DNA of 64,000 bases from Vitis vinifera (Eukaryota; Streptophyta; Magnoliopsida; Vitales; Vitaceae): NCBI RefSeq assembly GCF_030704535.1, contig NC_081812.1, positions 15,039,001 through 15,103,000 of the forward strand. Direction: 5' to 3'. Each line of letters begins with the position of its first letter. Position 1 is the first letter of the stretch. Of this stretch, positions 18,430-30,870 are shown one piece after another. The position numbers were made by a program, and so were the translations under genes. The notes under the pieces were generated by a model. It did not search any database. It saw only the letters and a list, made by a program, of their open reading frames with translations, and was not told where the DNA came from.

Positions 18430-20840
18430 TAAATTTATGTCTATTTGGAGAGGAAGGTCTGTTTGTGTACATGAAGTGAGAAAGACAGATGAAAACCCCA
18501 CCCAATATGATACTTTGCTGCTTCTATATTGTCCCTGTCGTGACAATATTGTACCGCACCTCCTATGATGTCTCTTCCCTCTCAAGCATGCTGCTTACAT
18601 CACCGCTCATGTATTCCCCATCCTCCCGTTGATTCTTCATCGAGTCCCAGAATGAGTTGCAGCTGCACTAGATAGGGACAGGCAACAAACAGGGCCTTCA
18701 TTTTTAGCCATAAGTTGAAAAGAAGACGTACAAGTAAGGGCAGATGGGGATGCATGCTCATCTTTTTTACTATCTACTAGAAAGAGAAAATTCGTGTTTG
18801 CTGGTGCACATGTAATGATATTAAGGTTTTTGGACTTATTGTTGTTGAATTCCTGTAGGAAATAGATCGATTTTTTAAGAAAGTGTATTATCACACTATT
18901 TATAAATATTGGAAGTGGATATAAATATTGGTAGGATGACTGCAAGGCTGAGGGAAGTGGATATAAATATTGGAAGATTCATGTAGAGAGAGAGAGAGAG
19001 TGAAATATCACACTATTTATTTAATTAAAGTTTATATATTTTGGGAGAGAAAGTGTATTATCTTCTTAATGTAATAAATAAATATTAAGATTAACAATGC
19101 GTTTGACTGGGTCTTTATTCGAAATATTTTTAGTGAGAAATTATTTATCCGCATTTCTTTACAAAATTCCATAAGTGATTTTTCAAAATTTTAATATTTT
19201 TTAAACACCTAATTTCATGTTTTAATGATTTAGTTTGAGTTATTAAGTATATTAAATAATTCAATATTGTAACTTAAAATTAAAAATAATTTTAGTTAAT
19301 TAATAAATTAAATACAATTTAAATCAAAATTATTTTAAATTATTAAATATTAAATATAAAGGGTGAAAGGTCAGTTCAAAATTGTTTTGAAAATAACTTT
19401 CTTTTTTTAAAACAAAAAATACTTTTGATAACCAAAAACTATTTTCACTTGTTTTCAGAAAATATCTTTTTATGGTTTTATTATATTTTTACTTATTTTT
19501 TTATATCTATTTTAAGAAATAATTATATAAATATATAAAATGATTAAAAATAAAATAATAGATATAAAAATTATTTTTGAAATATATTTAAAAATATTAG
19601 AAATAGGTTAAAAACATACCACACTTCCTCTTTAAAAATTATTAATTAAAAAAATACATTAGATTCTCAATAAATGAAAAATGAATTCCATAATGAAAGA
19701 ATTTTTTAACTTGCTTCTCCAATATAAGTAAGATTCATTTTAGAATAATTTCATGTTTTGATTTTAGTTGGAATTGAATTTAAAATTATAATATTTAAAG
19801 AATAATTAATGTCATAATTATAAATTTTTTATCAAACATAAGTAACATAGGATTCTTGTATGAATGTACTTGAAGTAATAAACTCTCTTAATAAAATCAC
19901 TTTCAACAACACATACATGCATACCCAAATTATGATCCATGGTTGAACCAATTATCAAATCACTCAAAAGATTTCAGACCATATTCCTCACTTCCATGTG
20001 AACTCCATTATAGAAAGCACCAAAGCAGCATGATGCGTGTGATGGTATAAAAATGGGAGCTGAAAGTTTCAATCCTTTACTATCTCATCACGGATGACAT
20101 CTTTTCTTTCCAAAATTGGGATGAGCTGCCATCACTCCTCAAACTTGCCCTTAACAATTTCCAAATAAAATGACCCACACCAACTTTGGAAAAACCAATT
20201 TCCAATCTCTTGCGGGTTTTGGGGTTGGAGTCCACACAGTAGATGAACACCCCTTGCCCACCTCCAACCCACATCACAAATGGGCAAAGTCCCAATTTCC
20301 CATCAAGTCCAAAATGGGTTTTCGTGGAAGAATGAAGGCGTGTGAGGATGAGATTAGGAGGGTGTTGGTGAACACTTTGTGGAAATGACTATATCCTTGT
20401 AGATAGAAGTTGGAACTAATGTAATCTACATTTAATCAACAACACACGACACGCAAGTTATTAAAATTATAATTTTATTGTAAGAGACATCTGTACATAT
20501 GTGATGTGAGATTGGCCCGACCCTCTGCCAACCACTTTGGATTTATTTTAAAATAATTGTTATTTTTGAAAGGACAAAATAATTATCTATGTTTTAAATT
20601 AAATTAATAATGAATAAATAAATACTGATGTTTTAATTCTTAAATTGTTGATTATTATTATTATTTTTAATGAAAATCTGCGGTCATCTCTTACGGCACA
20701 TGGAGATGAAGTGATAGAATCAATTTGCGGAGTATCTCATGTGACGTGAGCCAGTGACAAATATTCAACCCGCTTTCAATGAAAATGATGCCAAAACTAT
20801 AATCTGAGAGCGCCGTCAACCTGAAGAGTAGTTCCGCTGC
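18430..20840. other. AT-rich intergenic and promoter region of the ABCG gene
   Basis: The stretch 18990-19005 is a GA microsatellite. The part 19085-19640 is strongly AT-rich and looks like decayed repeat DNA. From 19900 to 20840 the composition is more ordinary, with only short frames; this part probably includes promoter elements of the ABCG gene. No gene is supported. Confidence 0.5.
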
Positions 20841-20848
20841 TATAAATC
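20841..20848 (+). promoter_or_regulatory. TATA box of the ABCG transporter gene
   Basis: TATAAATC, 117 bases before the highest-ranked ATG, in a less AT-rich context than the surrounding DNA. A start site about 30 bases further on would give a leader of roughly 90 nt. Confidence 0.6.
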
Positions 20849-20964
20849 CATTGTACAGACTCGCAGCTTTTGCAACCACTAAGCTTGTCTGGTCTTGGTG
20901 GTGATACTGATAACGTTACGTCGTCGATATCAAGTTATCAACGACTGACGACCGGAGGTAAGCC

Positions 20965-23133
20965 ATGGAGCTCCAAGAACCTGTCTGGAGATCAAAACTC
21001 AGAGTGTCTCCAACTCTTGGAGAGCTCTTGAAGCGAGTTGGAGACGCACGGGATGACACTCCCGGCTGCCAAACTACATCGTCGCATCAGCGGGTTATCG
21101 ATCTAAACGATGCAATTCCGCACCCAAGGTCTTTTCCCTTCGTTCTTTCTTTTCACAACCTTTCTTACAGCGTCAAAGTTCGCCGCAAAATGAAGTTTCC
21201 GGGGTTGTTTTGCTGGAAGGAAGGGCCTGGCTTGTCCGAGGATGAGGTGGAGACTAAAGACAGCGGCATGAAGGTTTTGTTGAATGACATTTCGGGTGAG
21301 GCGAGAGAAGGCGAAATAATGGGGGTTCTTGGCGCAAGTGGGTCTGGTAAGTCGACGTTGATCGATGCGCTTGCGGATCGGATTGCGAAGGATAGTTTGA
21401 AGGGGTCTGTGACTCTGAATGACGAAGTTTTGGAGTCAAAGCTTCTGAAAGTGATATCTGCTTATGTTATGCAAGACGATCTTCTGTTTCCTATGCTCAC
21501 TGTGGAAGAAACCCTCATGTTCTCCGCTGAGTTTAGGCTTCCTCGCTCTCTCTCCAGCTCTAAGAAGAAAGCAAGAGTTCAAGCATTGATCGACCAGCTC
21601 GGCCTGCGAAGTGCAGCAAAGACTGTGATCGGCGACGAGGGCCACAGGGGAGTCTCCGGAGGTGAGCGCCGGCGAGTTTCCATTGGGATTGATATAATTC
21701 ATGACCCAATTGTCTTATTTCTTGATGAGCCAACGTCGGGTCTTGACTCCACCAGTGCATTCATGGTGGTGAAGGTGCTGCAACGAATTGCCCAGAGCGG
21801 AAGCATCGTCATCATGTCCATACACCAACCCAGTTATAGAATCCTTGGCCTTCTCGATCGTTTGATCTTCCTGTCGCGTGGAAATACCGTTTACAGTGGA
21901 TCTCCCTCGAGTCTCCCGCTTTTCTTCGCTGAGTTTGGACACCCCATTCCGGAGACCGAGAACCGAACGGAGTTCGCCCTAGATTTGATCCGTGAGCTTG
22001 AAGGATCTCCCGGTGGAACCAAGACCTTAGTCGAATTCAATAAGTCATGGCAAAGAATGACAAATCCTCAAACCGACGTCGAAGAGGGAGCCAAACCATC
22101 TCTCAAAGATGCCATAAGCGCAAGCATTTCAAGGGGAAAACTAGTCTCGGGAGCCTCTAACGATGCAAACCCCGCATCTCTAGTTCCCACTTTCGCCAAT
22201 CCAATCTGGATCGAGATGGTGGTGTTGGGCAAAAGATCTCTCAAGAACTCGAAAAGAATGCCTGAACTTTTCGGAATCCGTCTAGGCGCGGTTCTCGTGA
22301 CTGGAATCATTCTGGCCACCATTTTCTTGCAACTGGACAGCTCGCCCAAAGGGGTCCAAGAACGATTAGGGTTCTTTGCTTTTGCAATGTCCACAACCTT
22401 CTACACATGCGCTGAAGCCATCCCAGTCTTCCTCCAAGAGCGCTATATCTTCATGAGAGAAACCGCCTATAACGCTTATCGCCGCTCGTCCTACGTTCTA
22501 GCCCACTCTATCATTTCCATCCCTGCCCTAGTTTTCCTCTCATTCGCATTCGCCGCCACCACTTACTGGGCGGTGGGCCTGGCGGGCGGCGTCTCCGGCT
22601 TCCTCTTCTTCTTCTTCATGATCTTCGCCTCTTTCTGGGCGGGAAGTTCCTTCGTCACCTTCCTATCCGGAGTGGTGTCTCACGTGATGCTGGGCTACAC
22701 GGTGGTGGTGGCCATTCTAGCCTACTTTCTCCTGTTCAGCGGCTTCTTCATCTCCAGAAACAGAATCCCACCCTACTGGATATGGTTCCACTACATTTCT
22801 CTGGTGAAGTACCCGTATGAAGGGGTATTGCATAACGAATTCGAAGACCCAATGAAGTGCTTCGTGAGGGGGATTCAGATGTTCGACAACACGCCACTTG
22901 GGGCGGTGCCTGAGGCGTTGAAGGTGAGGCTGCTGAAAAGCATGAGCGATACACTGGGAATGAGCATTACCAGTTCTACATGCGTGACTACTGGGTCGGA
23001 TGTATTGAAACAGCAAGGAGTAACCGATATAAGCAAGTGGAACTGCCTATGGATCACACTTGCTTTGGGGTTTTTCTTCAGGTTTATGTTTTACCTCACT
23101 TTGTTGTTTGGGAGCAAGAACAAGAGGACGTAG
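20965..23133 (+). CDS. Half-size ABC transporter, G subfamily (WBC type)
   Basis: A single 722-residue exon. The ATP-binding domain comes first and the membrane domain second, the reverse order typical of ABCG half-transporters, which work as dimers in the plasma membrane. Walker A is GASGSGKST (residues 123-131), the ABC signature is VSGGERRR (229-236) and Walker B is [12 protein letters not shown] (249-260). About six membrane spans fill residues 435-720, and Cys residues lie in the last external loop. The N-terminal motif [14 protein letters not shown] is characteristic of the Arabidopsis ABCG1/2/6/16/20 group, members of which export suberin and pollen-wall lipid precursors. The absence of introns also fits that group. 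The substrate here is inferred from the family. The start ATG has a good context (GCCATGG). The exact orthologue (ABCG6 or ABCG20 type) is not resolved. Confidence 0.94.
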   Translation: MELQEPVWRSKLRVSPTLGELLKRVGDARDDTPGCQTTSSHQRVIDLNDAIPHPRSFPFVLSFHNLSYSVKVRRKMKFPGLFCWKEGPGLSEDEVETKDSGMKVLLNDISGEAREGEIMGVLGASGSGKSTLIDALADRIAKDSLKGSVTLNDEVLESKLLKVISAYVMQDDLLFPMLTVEETLMFSAEFRLPRSLSSSKKKARVQALIDQLGLRSAAKTVIGDEGHRGVSGGERRRVSIGIDIIHDPIVLFLDEPTSGLDSTSAFMVVKVLQRIAQSGSIVIMSIHQPSYRILGLLDRLIFLSRGNTVYSGSPSSLPLFFAEFGHPIPETENRTEFALDLIRELEGSPGGTKTLVEFNKSWQRMTNPQTDVEEGAKPSLKDAISASISRGKLVSGASNDANPASLVPTFANPIWIEMVVLGKRSLKNSKRMPELFGIRLGAVLVTGIILATIFLQLDSSPKGVQERLGFFAFAMSTTFYTCAEAIPVFLQERYIFMRETAYNAYRRSSYVLAHSIISIPALVFLSFAFAATTYWAVGLAGGVSGFLFFFFMIFASFWAGSSFVTFLSGVVSHVMLGYTVVVAILAYFLLFSGFFISRNRIPPYWIWFHYISLVKYPYEGVLHNEFEDPMKCFVRGIQMFDNTPLGAVPEALKVRLLKSMSDTLGMSITSSTCVTTGSDVLKQQGVTDISKWNCLWITLALGFFFRFMFYLTLLFGSKNKRT

Positions 23134-24460
23134 ATTCAATAATATTTTTATTTTTCTTTTCTTTTCTCTTCTTTGGGGTCCAACTTCACCTTAATGAAGC
23201 CCTAATATATTGTCTAATTAGTAATTATCAGGAACAAATACAGTTGAATGTCTTTCTTTTTCCATTTTTTCTTCCTTCAAATTCTAAAGCTTGAAGACAG
23301 TTCAGTCTCTCTCTCTTCCATGTTTCAATTTATGACTTGTGTTCCTGGGGAATGTCATGTTCCTGTTTAATGTCAGCGTTGAAAAGAACTCATGACGAGA
23401 CCCCGGAGAGGGAGACATTTGCCCTTCAACCGCCGAACCTCACGGTCATGGAGGAAGTATCAATCACCACCAACATACCTTAGTCTTGATAAACATCACA
23501 AGTATGCTCTAAAGCTGGCAACTTCTGAAAAGTCGCTTTAGTTTGACGATACAAAGCTATTGAAAATTCAAAAAATTGTCTCATTTATGAATAACGTCCT
23601 AGAACCAACCTCATTTTCAAAGTTGGAAAGAAATCTTTAACCACTTTTAGCTTGCAGCAGAAGAGAGCTTTAGTGATTAAGGATGTTGGCAATTTGAATG
23701 CAGGCTATAACATGTTGCATTAATAGACTCTTCTCAAAGACTTTATCACAAACAAAATACAAATCCAATTTGATATATTTTATTCAATGGTATTGGATAG
23801 GATTTACCACTTTAGTAATTTAATTTCTATTATGCAATGTTTTTACAAAATCAAAACAACAAAAAATTATTTTTAAAAACAACTTGTTCAAACAAGTTCT
23901 CTTTTTTAGTTTTAAAAATTGTTTTTAAAGACAACTAATCAAATACCCTTATTTTTATGAAATACTAAAAACTTGTTTTTTGCTCTTTTAACTTAAAAAC
24001 GGTTTTGAAAACTATTTTATGAAGTTTTATAAAACAAAAGTCAAATTTAATTTTTAATTATTTCTCATATTTGTATAATTATTTTTAAAAATAGCCTTAT
24101 GTTCTTTTAAAATATTATGACAGAGAATATTTTTAAAAATAATTCTTTATTTTTAAGAATAAAAAATAGAAGACAATTTTTCTTGAAAATAGTTCATAAA
24201 CAAAACCTAATTAAAAATTTAAGGTATAATATAAATTCATACTTTTCATTAAAAAAATGGGTTATTATTTTTTATATTTTAAATATGAAAAACGTGGTGT
24301 TAATTTCAGCAGCAGTAGAAGAAAAACTTTTGCATCCACCAATCCAACCGCCTGCCCATGTAAAGTTGGAGTAATCAGGAATCTCCCTCAAATTTTAATA
24401 CTGCAACAACTTCTACTATATCTAATTAATTTTGTACACATAAATAAATGAATTTGCCTT
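23134..24460. other. 3' UTR of the ABCG gene and AT-rich intergenic
   Basis: After the stop, AATAATATTTTTATTT at about 23139 may serve as a poly(A) signal region. The stretch 23860-24020 carries AACTTGTTCAAACAAGTTCT, a short perfect inverted repeat inside AT-rich DNA that looks like an old MITE relic. No gene is seen. Confidence 0.5.
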
Positions 24461-24639
24461 TCTCAAATTGAGCTTAGGGAAGTATGGCCCGGCCCATATC
24501 CAGCTTAAGCCCAAGGTGGGGAGTGGACCATCAACCATACTAGAGCCAACCTGTTCAGGCTTATGCGGCCCAGCCACACATGCCGACCGACCCATCCATC
24601 AAATCCTGACCGTCCGTTGTCTAATGAAAAATCATGGCC

Positions 24640-24737
24640 GTCCAAGTCGACCTCTTTTGTTCTATATTCAAAAGGGATTGATACAAGGGGGCACGAAGCA
24701 TTGGAAGGGTCGGAGGGTTTCAGCTCTCGCATTCCAG
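24640..24737 (+). other. Probable 5'-UTR exon of the RS2Z gene
   Basis: A stretch of higher GC content ends in a consensus donor (ATTCCAG|GTACG at 24737/24738). The matching acceptor is the CAG at 26068-26070, seven bases before the start codon at 26078. This implies a 1333-bp intron in the leader, a common arrangement in plant SR-protein genes. The 5' limit of the exon is a guess. Confidence 0.5.
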
Positions 24738-26077
24738 GTACGATTTGCAAGCCAAATTTGAATTCTGGTTTGGTGTAAAATTTGGGGCTCTGTTAGGGCT
24801 TATTTGAAGCTATGGATTTCTCTATAGGATCTGTTTGTTTTACATGGAAAATATTTCCGAGAAAAGAATAATTAATTTCACGGGGATAGAGATATTTATT
24901 CAACTCTAATTCAAGAAGGCTTGTATTGTTTCCTCTGGATTCAGCGAAAATAGTGGTCGTAGCGAATCAAGCTCTACGTGAAACCTGTTTCTTTTTCCCC
25001 GATAGTTTGTCCAAGGGGAAACAAATGGACGCTTCGAGTTTAAAATTCTGTAAATCTTGGAAAAAATGGATCCTTTAATTGCAATTGTGTTTTTCACATC
25101 ATACGTATGGAGCAAAGTCCTGTTATTATTGGCTTCAGCTTATATGCCATGGGCGGATGGACGCCTTGTTGATCGATAGGGTTTGGGATGTCTTTCAATC
25201 ATCAAATTTAAGAGAGAAATCAGTTATTAAGGATTTTTTTTTTCTCTTCACTTTTGGAATTCATGAAGTGAATTTTCATTGCTTTGACTTTTGTTTCTTC
25301 ACTCTTAAAACCACTATTGCTGGACTTTTCATCGGGAACCTGTTTTGCTTGTGCAGTCAACTAAGTCAGTACCCTTTTATCAATTGAATGGGTAATAATG
25401 CATTAAACAAATGACTAGAGTTGGAACACGAAGAATTCCCATTTAAACAAACAATCTAGTCCGATTTGAAACCAATTTGCTTTGACAAATGGTTTTCGTG
25501 GCTTACACATCACCGAGCTCTTTGCTATCATCATTGTTGTCATTATTATTACTTTGATGGATTTTTTATGGGTCTTTTGTGTGTGTGTGGGGTGTTAAAG
25601 AGTGAATATTTGATCTGATCCTTCACTTGTTGCTTTCTAATGAGCATTTAAAATCATACCGATAAAAATATTCTTTAGCTTGGTCTTTGTTTAAAATTTT
25701 ATCACCAAATTTTATGATGCAAATCTATCATGCCATCTTTTATAACCATCCCCTTACTGACAAGAAATATGTAGTCCTGTTTTTTGAAATTTCTAGTGCT
25801 TCAAAACATGATTAATATTTCTGTCTTTTTAGTATTGACATTTCCATGGCTTAATATGTCTTGAAAAAGATGCATGAAGTAATATTAGCTGTGTATATTT
25901 TTTTTCTTTTGTTGTTTTCCGTGGGAGAGAAGTGCTAGTGCCATGTAATCTCTCTCTTGTTCAAATGGTGAGACAAATTTTGATTGATTAGTGGGGTTAC
26001 TATTTGCATATTTATCATAGTTTATTTACATCTTTATCATTGTTCTAATGAAATTGTTCCACCAATGCAGTTTGAAA

Positions 26078-29000
26078 ATGCCTCGTTATGATGATCGATA
26101 TGGTAATACACGTCTTTATGTTGGTCGCTTGTCTTCAAGAACACGTACACGTGATCTAGAGAGCCTCTTCAGCAGATACGGGAGGTAATATTGTTGCCTT
26201 TCATATACTGTGTCTGAAAGTGAAGCTCCAAAAAGTAACATGTTTGCATTTGCATCCCTCTCTTGTTTGCAATAGGCGCATATACATTTTTTCTGTAAGG
26301 GCAAGGATATCTTGAGGGAGTCCTCTTTTGCTACTAACGAACTCTCTTTATTCTATGGTGTGGAATGGCAATTTTGTTCCACACATATGGAATGGGTACC
26401 TAAAGTGGAACTGTCATGATGTTGCCCTCTACCAATATTACATGGTTCAAACTTTCACCCTTTTTCTTTTTCAAATGAAGCTCTTGTATTCACACCTATG
26501 AAATAGAAAAGTGATTTCACCCAAGGTCAACTCAGCTTTTTAACATTTTTTTCAATCAAGATTTAAATGGTACTCTGTGGTTGTCTCTTTCTTATTTGGT
26601 TGTCTTTCTGGATTTAAACAAAGATGTAGAAAGTGCAATCAGTAAAACTCACTATCTATGTGATCCCTTTGAGAGATTTTATTTTTTTTTTTATGTAAAA
26701 ATTTTCCTTAATCTGGGCAATTTGAATTGTAATAGTGGTTCTGAATCAGTGATTTTCACTGTGAGGGTGCAGGGTATGTCTTCCACTGACATGTCGGAGA
26801 CATTCAGTCCTTTGCCAAGCCTCATTATGTGCTTGGATTTATGTTAACTACTCATCATATTATTTCTCTGGGATCGTTGCACCCTCAGGTGTCACTGTTT
26901 TAACTTGAATGATGTTATTGAAGGTTTCTGGGCTTTTGCCTAACCTGGAGGTCTATGGTGGGAGGGTGGAATTGGTGGAAATTCATGAAGAGTGTATAGG
27001 AGACTTTGGCGATTCTTTCTCTAATGTTATTGCGTGTTTTTATGGATATGGCAACAATCTCAAACTGGTGTTTAGTTCGTCTGTGAGGGGTGAAGTATCA
27101 TTCTCTTCCAGTACTTAAGTAATGATGGCCTTACTGTTTCTGGCACCATTTCCGCAGAGTACGAGATGTGGATATGAAGCACGACTTCGCCTTTGTTGTA
27201 TGTATCAACCATTTGTTCATCTATTTCTTTCCTTTTTCTCCCTTGCTTATGGTTATGGAGTATTTTTCTCCTTATTTATCTATAGAAGTCACATTATAGA
27301 TGGTGTTACACAAATATGAGCATCCCGTTGTTCGTTCTTGCACTTAATTTTATCTACAGGAATTCAGTGATCCCCGAGATGCTGATGATGCAAGATATAA
27401 CTTAAATGGACGAGATTTTGATGGAAGTCGTATCATTGTGGAATTTGCGAAAGGGGTAAGTTGTGTGAACTTTCATACTTTCTGTGACTAAATTTGAGAA
27501 CATGTTTATGTTGGAAGTATGCAACTCTTAACCAAATGGCTCTGGATGAATGCTTCCTTTGATGCCATAAGACTCTGAAGAGTACCAAGTTAGCATATTC
27601 CTGCCTGTGGAAAGTTCATGTTGCATGTAGTTTGCCCATGCTTGCTTTATGTTGTGGTTGCTTGTTTGATTGAATTCATACTTGCTTGTTGCACACAGAA
27701 TGTGCTTGAGATTGGTTGACGAAATCCATTCACCTTTTTGTTTAATTTATATTTTTTCCTCTTTTAAGAAATTGGATTATCTATAGAAATTGTTAGGAGT
27801 ATAAATCTCATTATTTTAAATAATATAGTGATGAAAAATTCATTGCCATGCCTTGAATAGACATTGGAGTAATTGAGCAATTGAAATATGAGTATGATTT
27901 AATCGGATAGGTAAATATGAGCTTGTATTAGAAACGCCTAGAAGCGGTGAAAAGTACACACAAAGTATACAAACAACACCCAAGAAACTAGGCAAAAAGA
28001 AAGAAAAAGTATGATCCTCTAAAAGTATACAAAAAGAATGTTTTAAAGCTTGGTTGGACCATTCAATATCATTGAACACTCTTTCATTTCTTTCCCTCCA
28101 TAAGGTCCACATTAAGCATAGAGGGGCCCTCCATGCTTTCTTCCTTCTCTTGCTCACAAAGGCTCCATCCCAATTAATGTATTTGTCTAGATTAAATGAG
28201 TTATGAACAGATTAATTTGACACAATTAAATAAATGGTTTAGATGGGTTGACACAAGTATGCTATCAGCACGAGGCTTAATGGAACCCACTAAATTTTGT
28301 GTAATTTTTGGGTTGTAATGCCATTTTGTATCAGATTTGTCACCCCTAGACCTGAATATTTGGAGGACTCTACCTTTTTGAGGCCTTAGCCGCTTTGTAT
28401 ACCCCCTGTATGCTTTGTGGCTCTTTGCCTCTTTTTTAAAGTAGATCTTGTTTACTTATCAAAAAAAAGAAATTATTTGGAGGACTCTACTTACCAAACA
28501 TATGTAATTGTCAGCAAAGTTGTTCCTACACCTCTAATTGTCTAAAGCAATTGTATTCTGTGTCCTCTCAACCTCGATTCTCATATATCTCCCATCTCAA
28601 CCCCCAGCCACTTAAGCCAGGTCTCTAGGCCTTGGTATTTCACTAAATAGGGATTTAGTCTGGGTTTTTGGATGTTCCCAGGGTAGCCATCATAGGCCCA
28701 TTTAAAAATATTGCAATTCCCACTCTTTGTATCTAGGTTGAGGTGCAAAGTTTTTTGAAGGCACCTCAACTAATGATCTATCCATATATTCAAGCACTTC
28801 AATGCCTTTGCTTGTTTACAATCTACAATCATAGGGCTCAGCTTTGTATTTTCTTTTTTCATCTAATCATGATTCTATTATTATGTGTATGGTATCTAGT
28901 TCTCTGACAATAATGGTTTTGTCATACATTTTTAATTTAATATATTCTTTCAATGGTGCTTTGATGTGGGTGGTAGGGACCCCGTGGTGGATCAGGTGGT

Positions 29001-30070
29001 TCTCGAGAATATCTAGGTCGAGGTCCTCCGCCTGGGTCTGGACGCTGCTTCAATTGTGGCATTGATGGCCACTGGGCTCGAGATTGCAAAGCTGGAGACT
29101 GGAAGAATAAGTGTTATCGGTGTGGAGAAAGAGGTCATATTGAAAGAAACTGCCAGAACAGTCCCAGGAAGCTCAGGTATTCTCATATGGTGATTACATG
29201 CCAAAACATTTCTCTCCTGCTGCCTTGACATTTTTTTCCATATTATATTTTTGTTAAGCATGATACTGTTACTGTGCAAAGTTTTTGTTAGCTTAAAACT
29301 ATTATGTTATATTGCAGCCGACATGGACGGAGTTACTCACGATCTCCAGTTAGATCTCGCCATGGCAGGAGCCGGAGCCGAAGTTATAGCCCAAGTCGCA
29401 GTTACAGGTTTTTCATTTTACAGCCTGGAATCTTCCCCATCCCTATTTTTTTCTGGTTTATGAGTCCTTTGTTTAAGAAAGTAAAGCATAAATATTTGAG
29501 GACCTGGAGAGGCATTTAGCCCACGTTCAACTGAAGTTTTTGGGGTTTTGCTCAACAAGGGGGCTGAAAAAAATAGTCAACAAATGCCATTTCCAGTTGT
29601 TTTTAAATAGCTTTATTAGCATGTGAAATCCTTATCCCAGTTGTTTCATTTCACTAACCTTGTCACATGCCCCTGCCAGCCGATCGAGATCTCCTCCAAA
29701 GAGAGATCGAAGCATTGAGCGAGACAAGAGGTCAGGGAGCCCTCGGTACAGGAGCCCTGAGCCAAAGAGGAGGAGTACACCTACATCCAAACCAAGGAAG
29801 CGCAGCCCAACGCCTGAAGACAGCAGGCCTCAAGAAAGAATCAGCCCTAATGTTTATAAAAGAGAACAGCCAGAGTACAGCCAAAGCCCCAGGGAGAAGA
29901 GCAGAAGCCCTGTTAGTTCTGAAAGGGATAGCCCTGTGGCGAGGAGGTACCGAAGCCCTTCTGATGCTAATGGGCGAAGTCGCAGCCAGAGTCCGAGGGA
30001 TGAGAGGAGTCCTCTAGATGAAGATGAAGATAATAACAGTCGCTCCCCAAGAGGTAGTGAATCCCCTTGA
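26078..30070 (+). CDS. RS2Z33: SR splicing factor with two zinc knuckles (RS2Z type)
   Basis: Six coding exons: 26078-26184, 27158-27197, 27360-27455, 28977-29176, 29318-29407 and 29680-30070. They join in phase to 307 residues. An RRM lies at about residues 12-80 (RNP2 LYVGRL at 13-18, RNP1 HDFAFVEF at 44-51). Two CCHC zinc knuckles follow (C105-C108-H113-C118 and C127-C130-H135-C140), then an RS domain rich in Ser-Arg and Ser-Pro from about residue 148, and an acidic end. This order is specific to the plant RS2Z subfamily (RS2Z32/RS2Z33), nuclear pre-mRNA splicing regulators. Intron 1 of the CDS (973 bp) splits the RRM, the place where plant SR genes often show regulated alternative splicing. 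Intron 3 (27456-28976) carries two LINE tail fragments in opposite orientations. Which of the two Arabidopsis paralogues is nearer cannot be told. Confidence 0.93.
27850..28170 (-). mobile_element. LINE 3'-end fragment in RS2Z intron 3
   Basis: The minus strand encodes a relic of the LINE ORF2 C-terminus (a [10 protein letters not shown] motif typical of this family). It is followed by a 3' UTR nearly the same as that at 33.46-33.56 kb (both have a GCCTAGAAGCGG-like stretch and GTACACAC). It is 5'-truncated and lies antisense to the host gene. Confidence 0.7.
28370..28472 (+). mobile_element. LINE 3'-tail fragment in RS2Z intron 3
   Basis: It holds GTATACCCCCTGTATGC and ends TTTACTTATCAAAAAAAA, matching the 3' end of the LINE family on the plus strand. 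No coding part is left. Confidence 0.65.
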
Positions 30071-30870
30071 ATGCATTGGGGGGCTTGAATTGGAGTCGGT
30101 GTGTGGACATGTATTGCAGCTGCAAGACCATAAATTTACAGTTTGTTTTGTTAACTTTATCATAAGGACTCCAAAACTGTTAGAAACTTTTTTTTTTTTT
30201 AAAAAAAAAAATGTTTATGATTGAACTTTTTTGAGATGATATCTGGGAACTTTACAGAATATAAAATGAGTTTTGTAGTCTGCTGTTGTTGCTTGATTTT
30301 ATCATTGGATGTAATTAATGACGACTTTAGGTTATCTTTGAATGACTACTTTAGGTTATCTTTGGAGCCACTTGGGCACCTCGCTCGGGTATATTCAAAG
30401 AGGAATTGTCGATCTGCATCCAGGCGTTGGTCGGGGCCACTGGCTGCACTTTTAGGTAGTGGTGTAATTAAAAATGAAGACAGCGAAGTTTGAGAATGCG
30501 CACTCTCTTTGGGCTTGGCTTCTTGAGTAATTATGCGTCCCGGAGAATTTGATGTGAAACTCGTTTCTGGATAATTTCTAATAAATAGGTGAAGGAAATA
30601 GAGGGATTGTGCAGTGGAGTTTGTTTATCAAGCTATCTTCTTTTATTATTTATTAATTTTTCTTTAACCCTTTTTCTCTAAAAGGAAAAATAAAAATTAC
30701 CTTTTTTCAGAATAATAATAATAATTAAAAAGAAAAAAAAAAGAAAAGAAAAGAAAAGAAAACAAACAAAGAGGTGTTGTCTCCACCTGAAAAAACGGCA
30801 TCGTATCATTTCTCTTATTTACAGTCATCCGCTTCGAGACGTTAAAGGGGGCGGCGAAAAGTCTCCAGCC
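30071..30870. other. RS2Z 3' UTR and promoter of the YkgJ-type gene
   Basis: The first 150-200 bases are probably RS2Z 3' UTR. A T/A-rich run at 30188-30211 follows. An A/G-rich simple stretch (AAAGA units) covers 30727-30770, just before the next gene. No other gene is seen. Confidence 0.5.

Noticed and set aside
20965-23133. Functional link between the ABCG transporter and ALS3, both ABC-related
   Set aside because: ALS3 works with a soluble STAR1-type ATPase, not with ABCG half-transporters, and the genes lie 32 kb apart with unrelated genes between.
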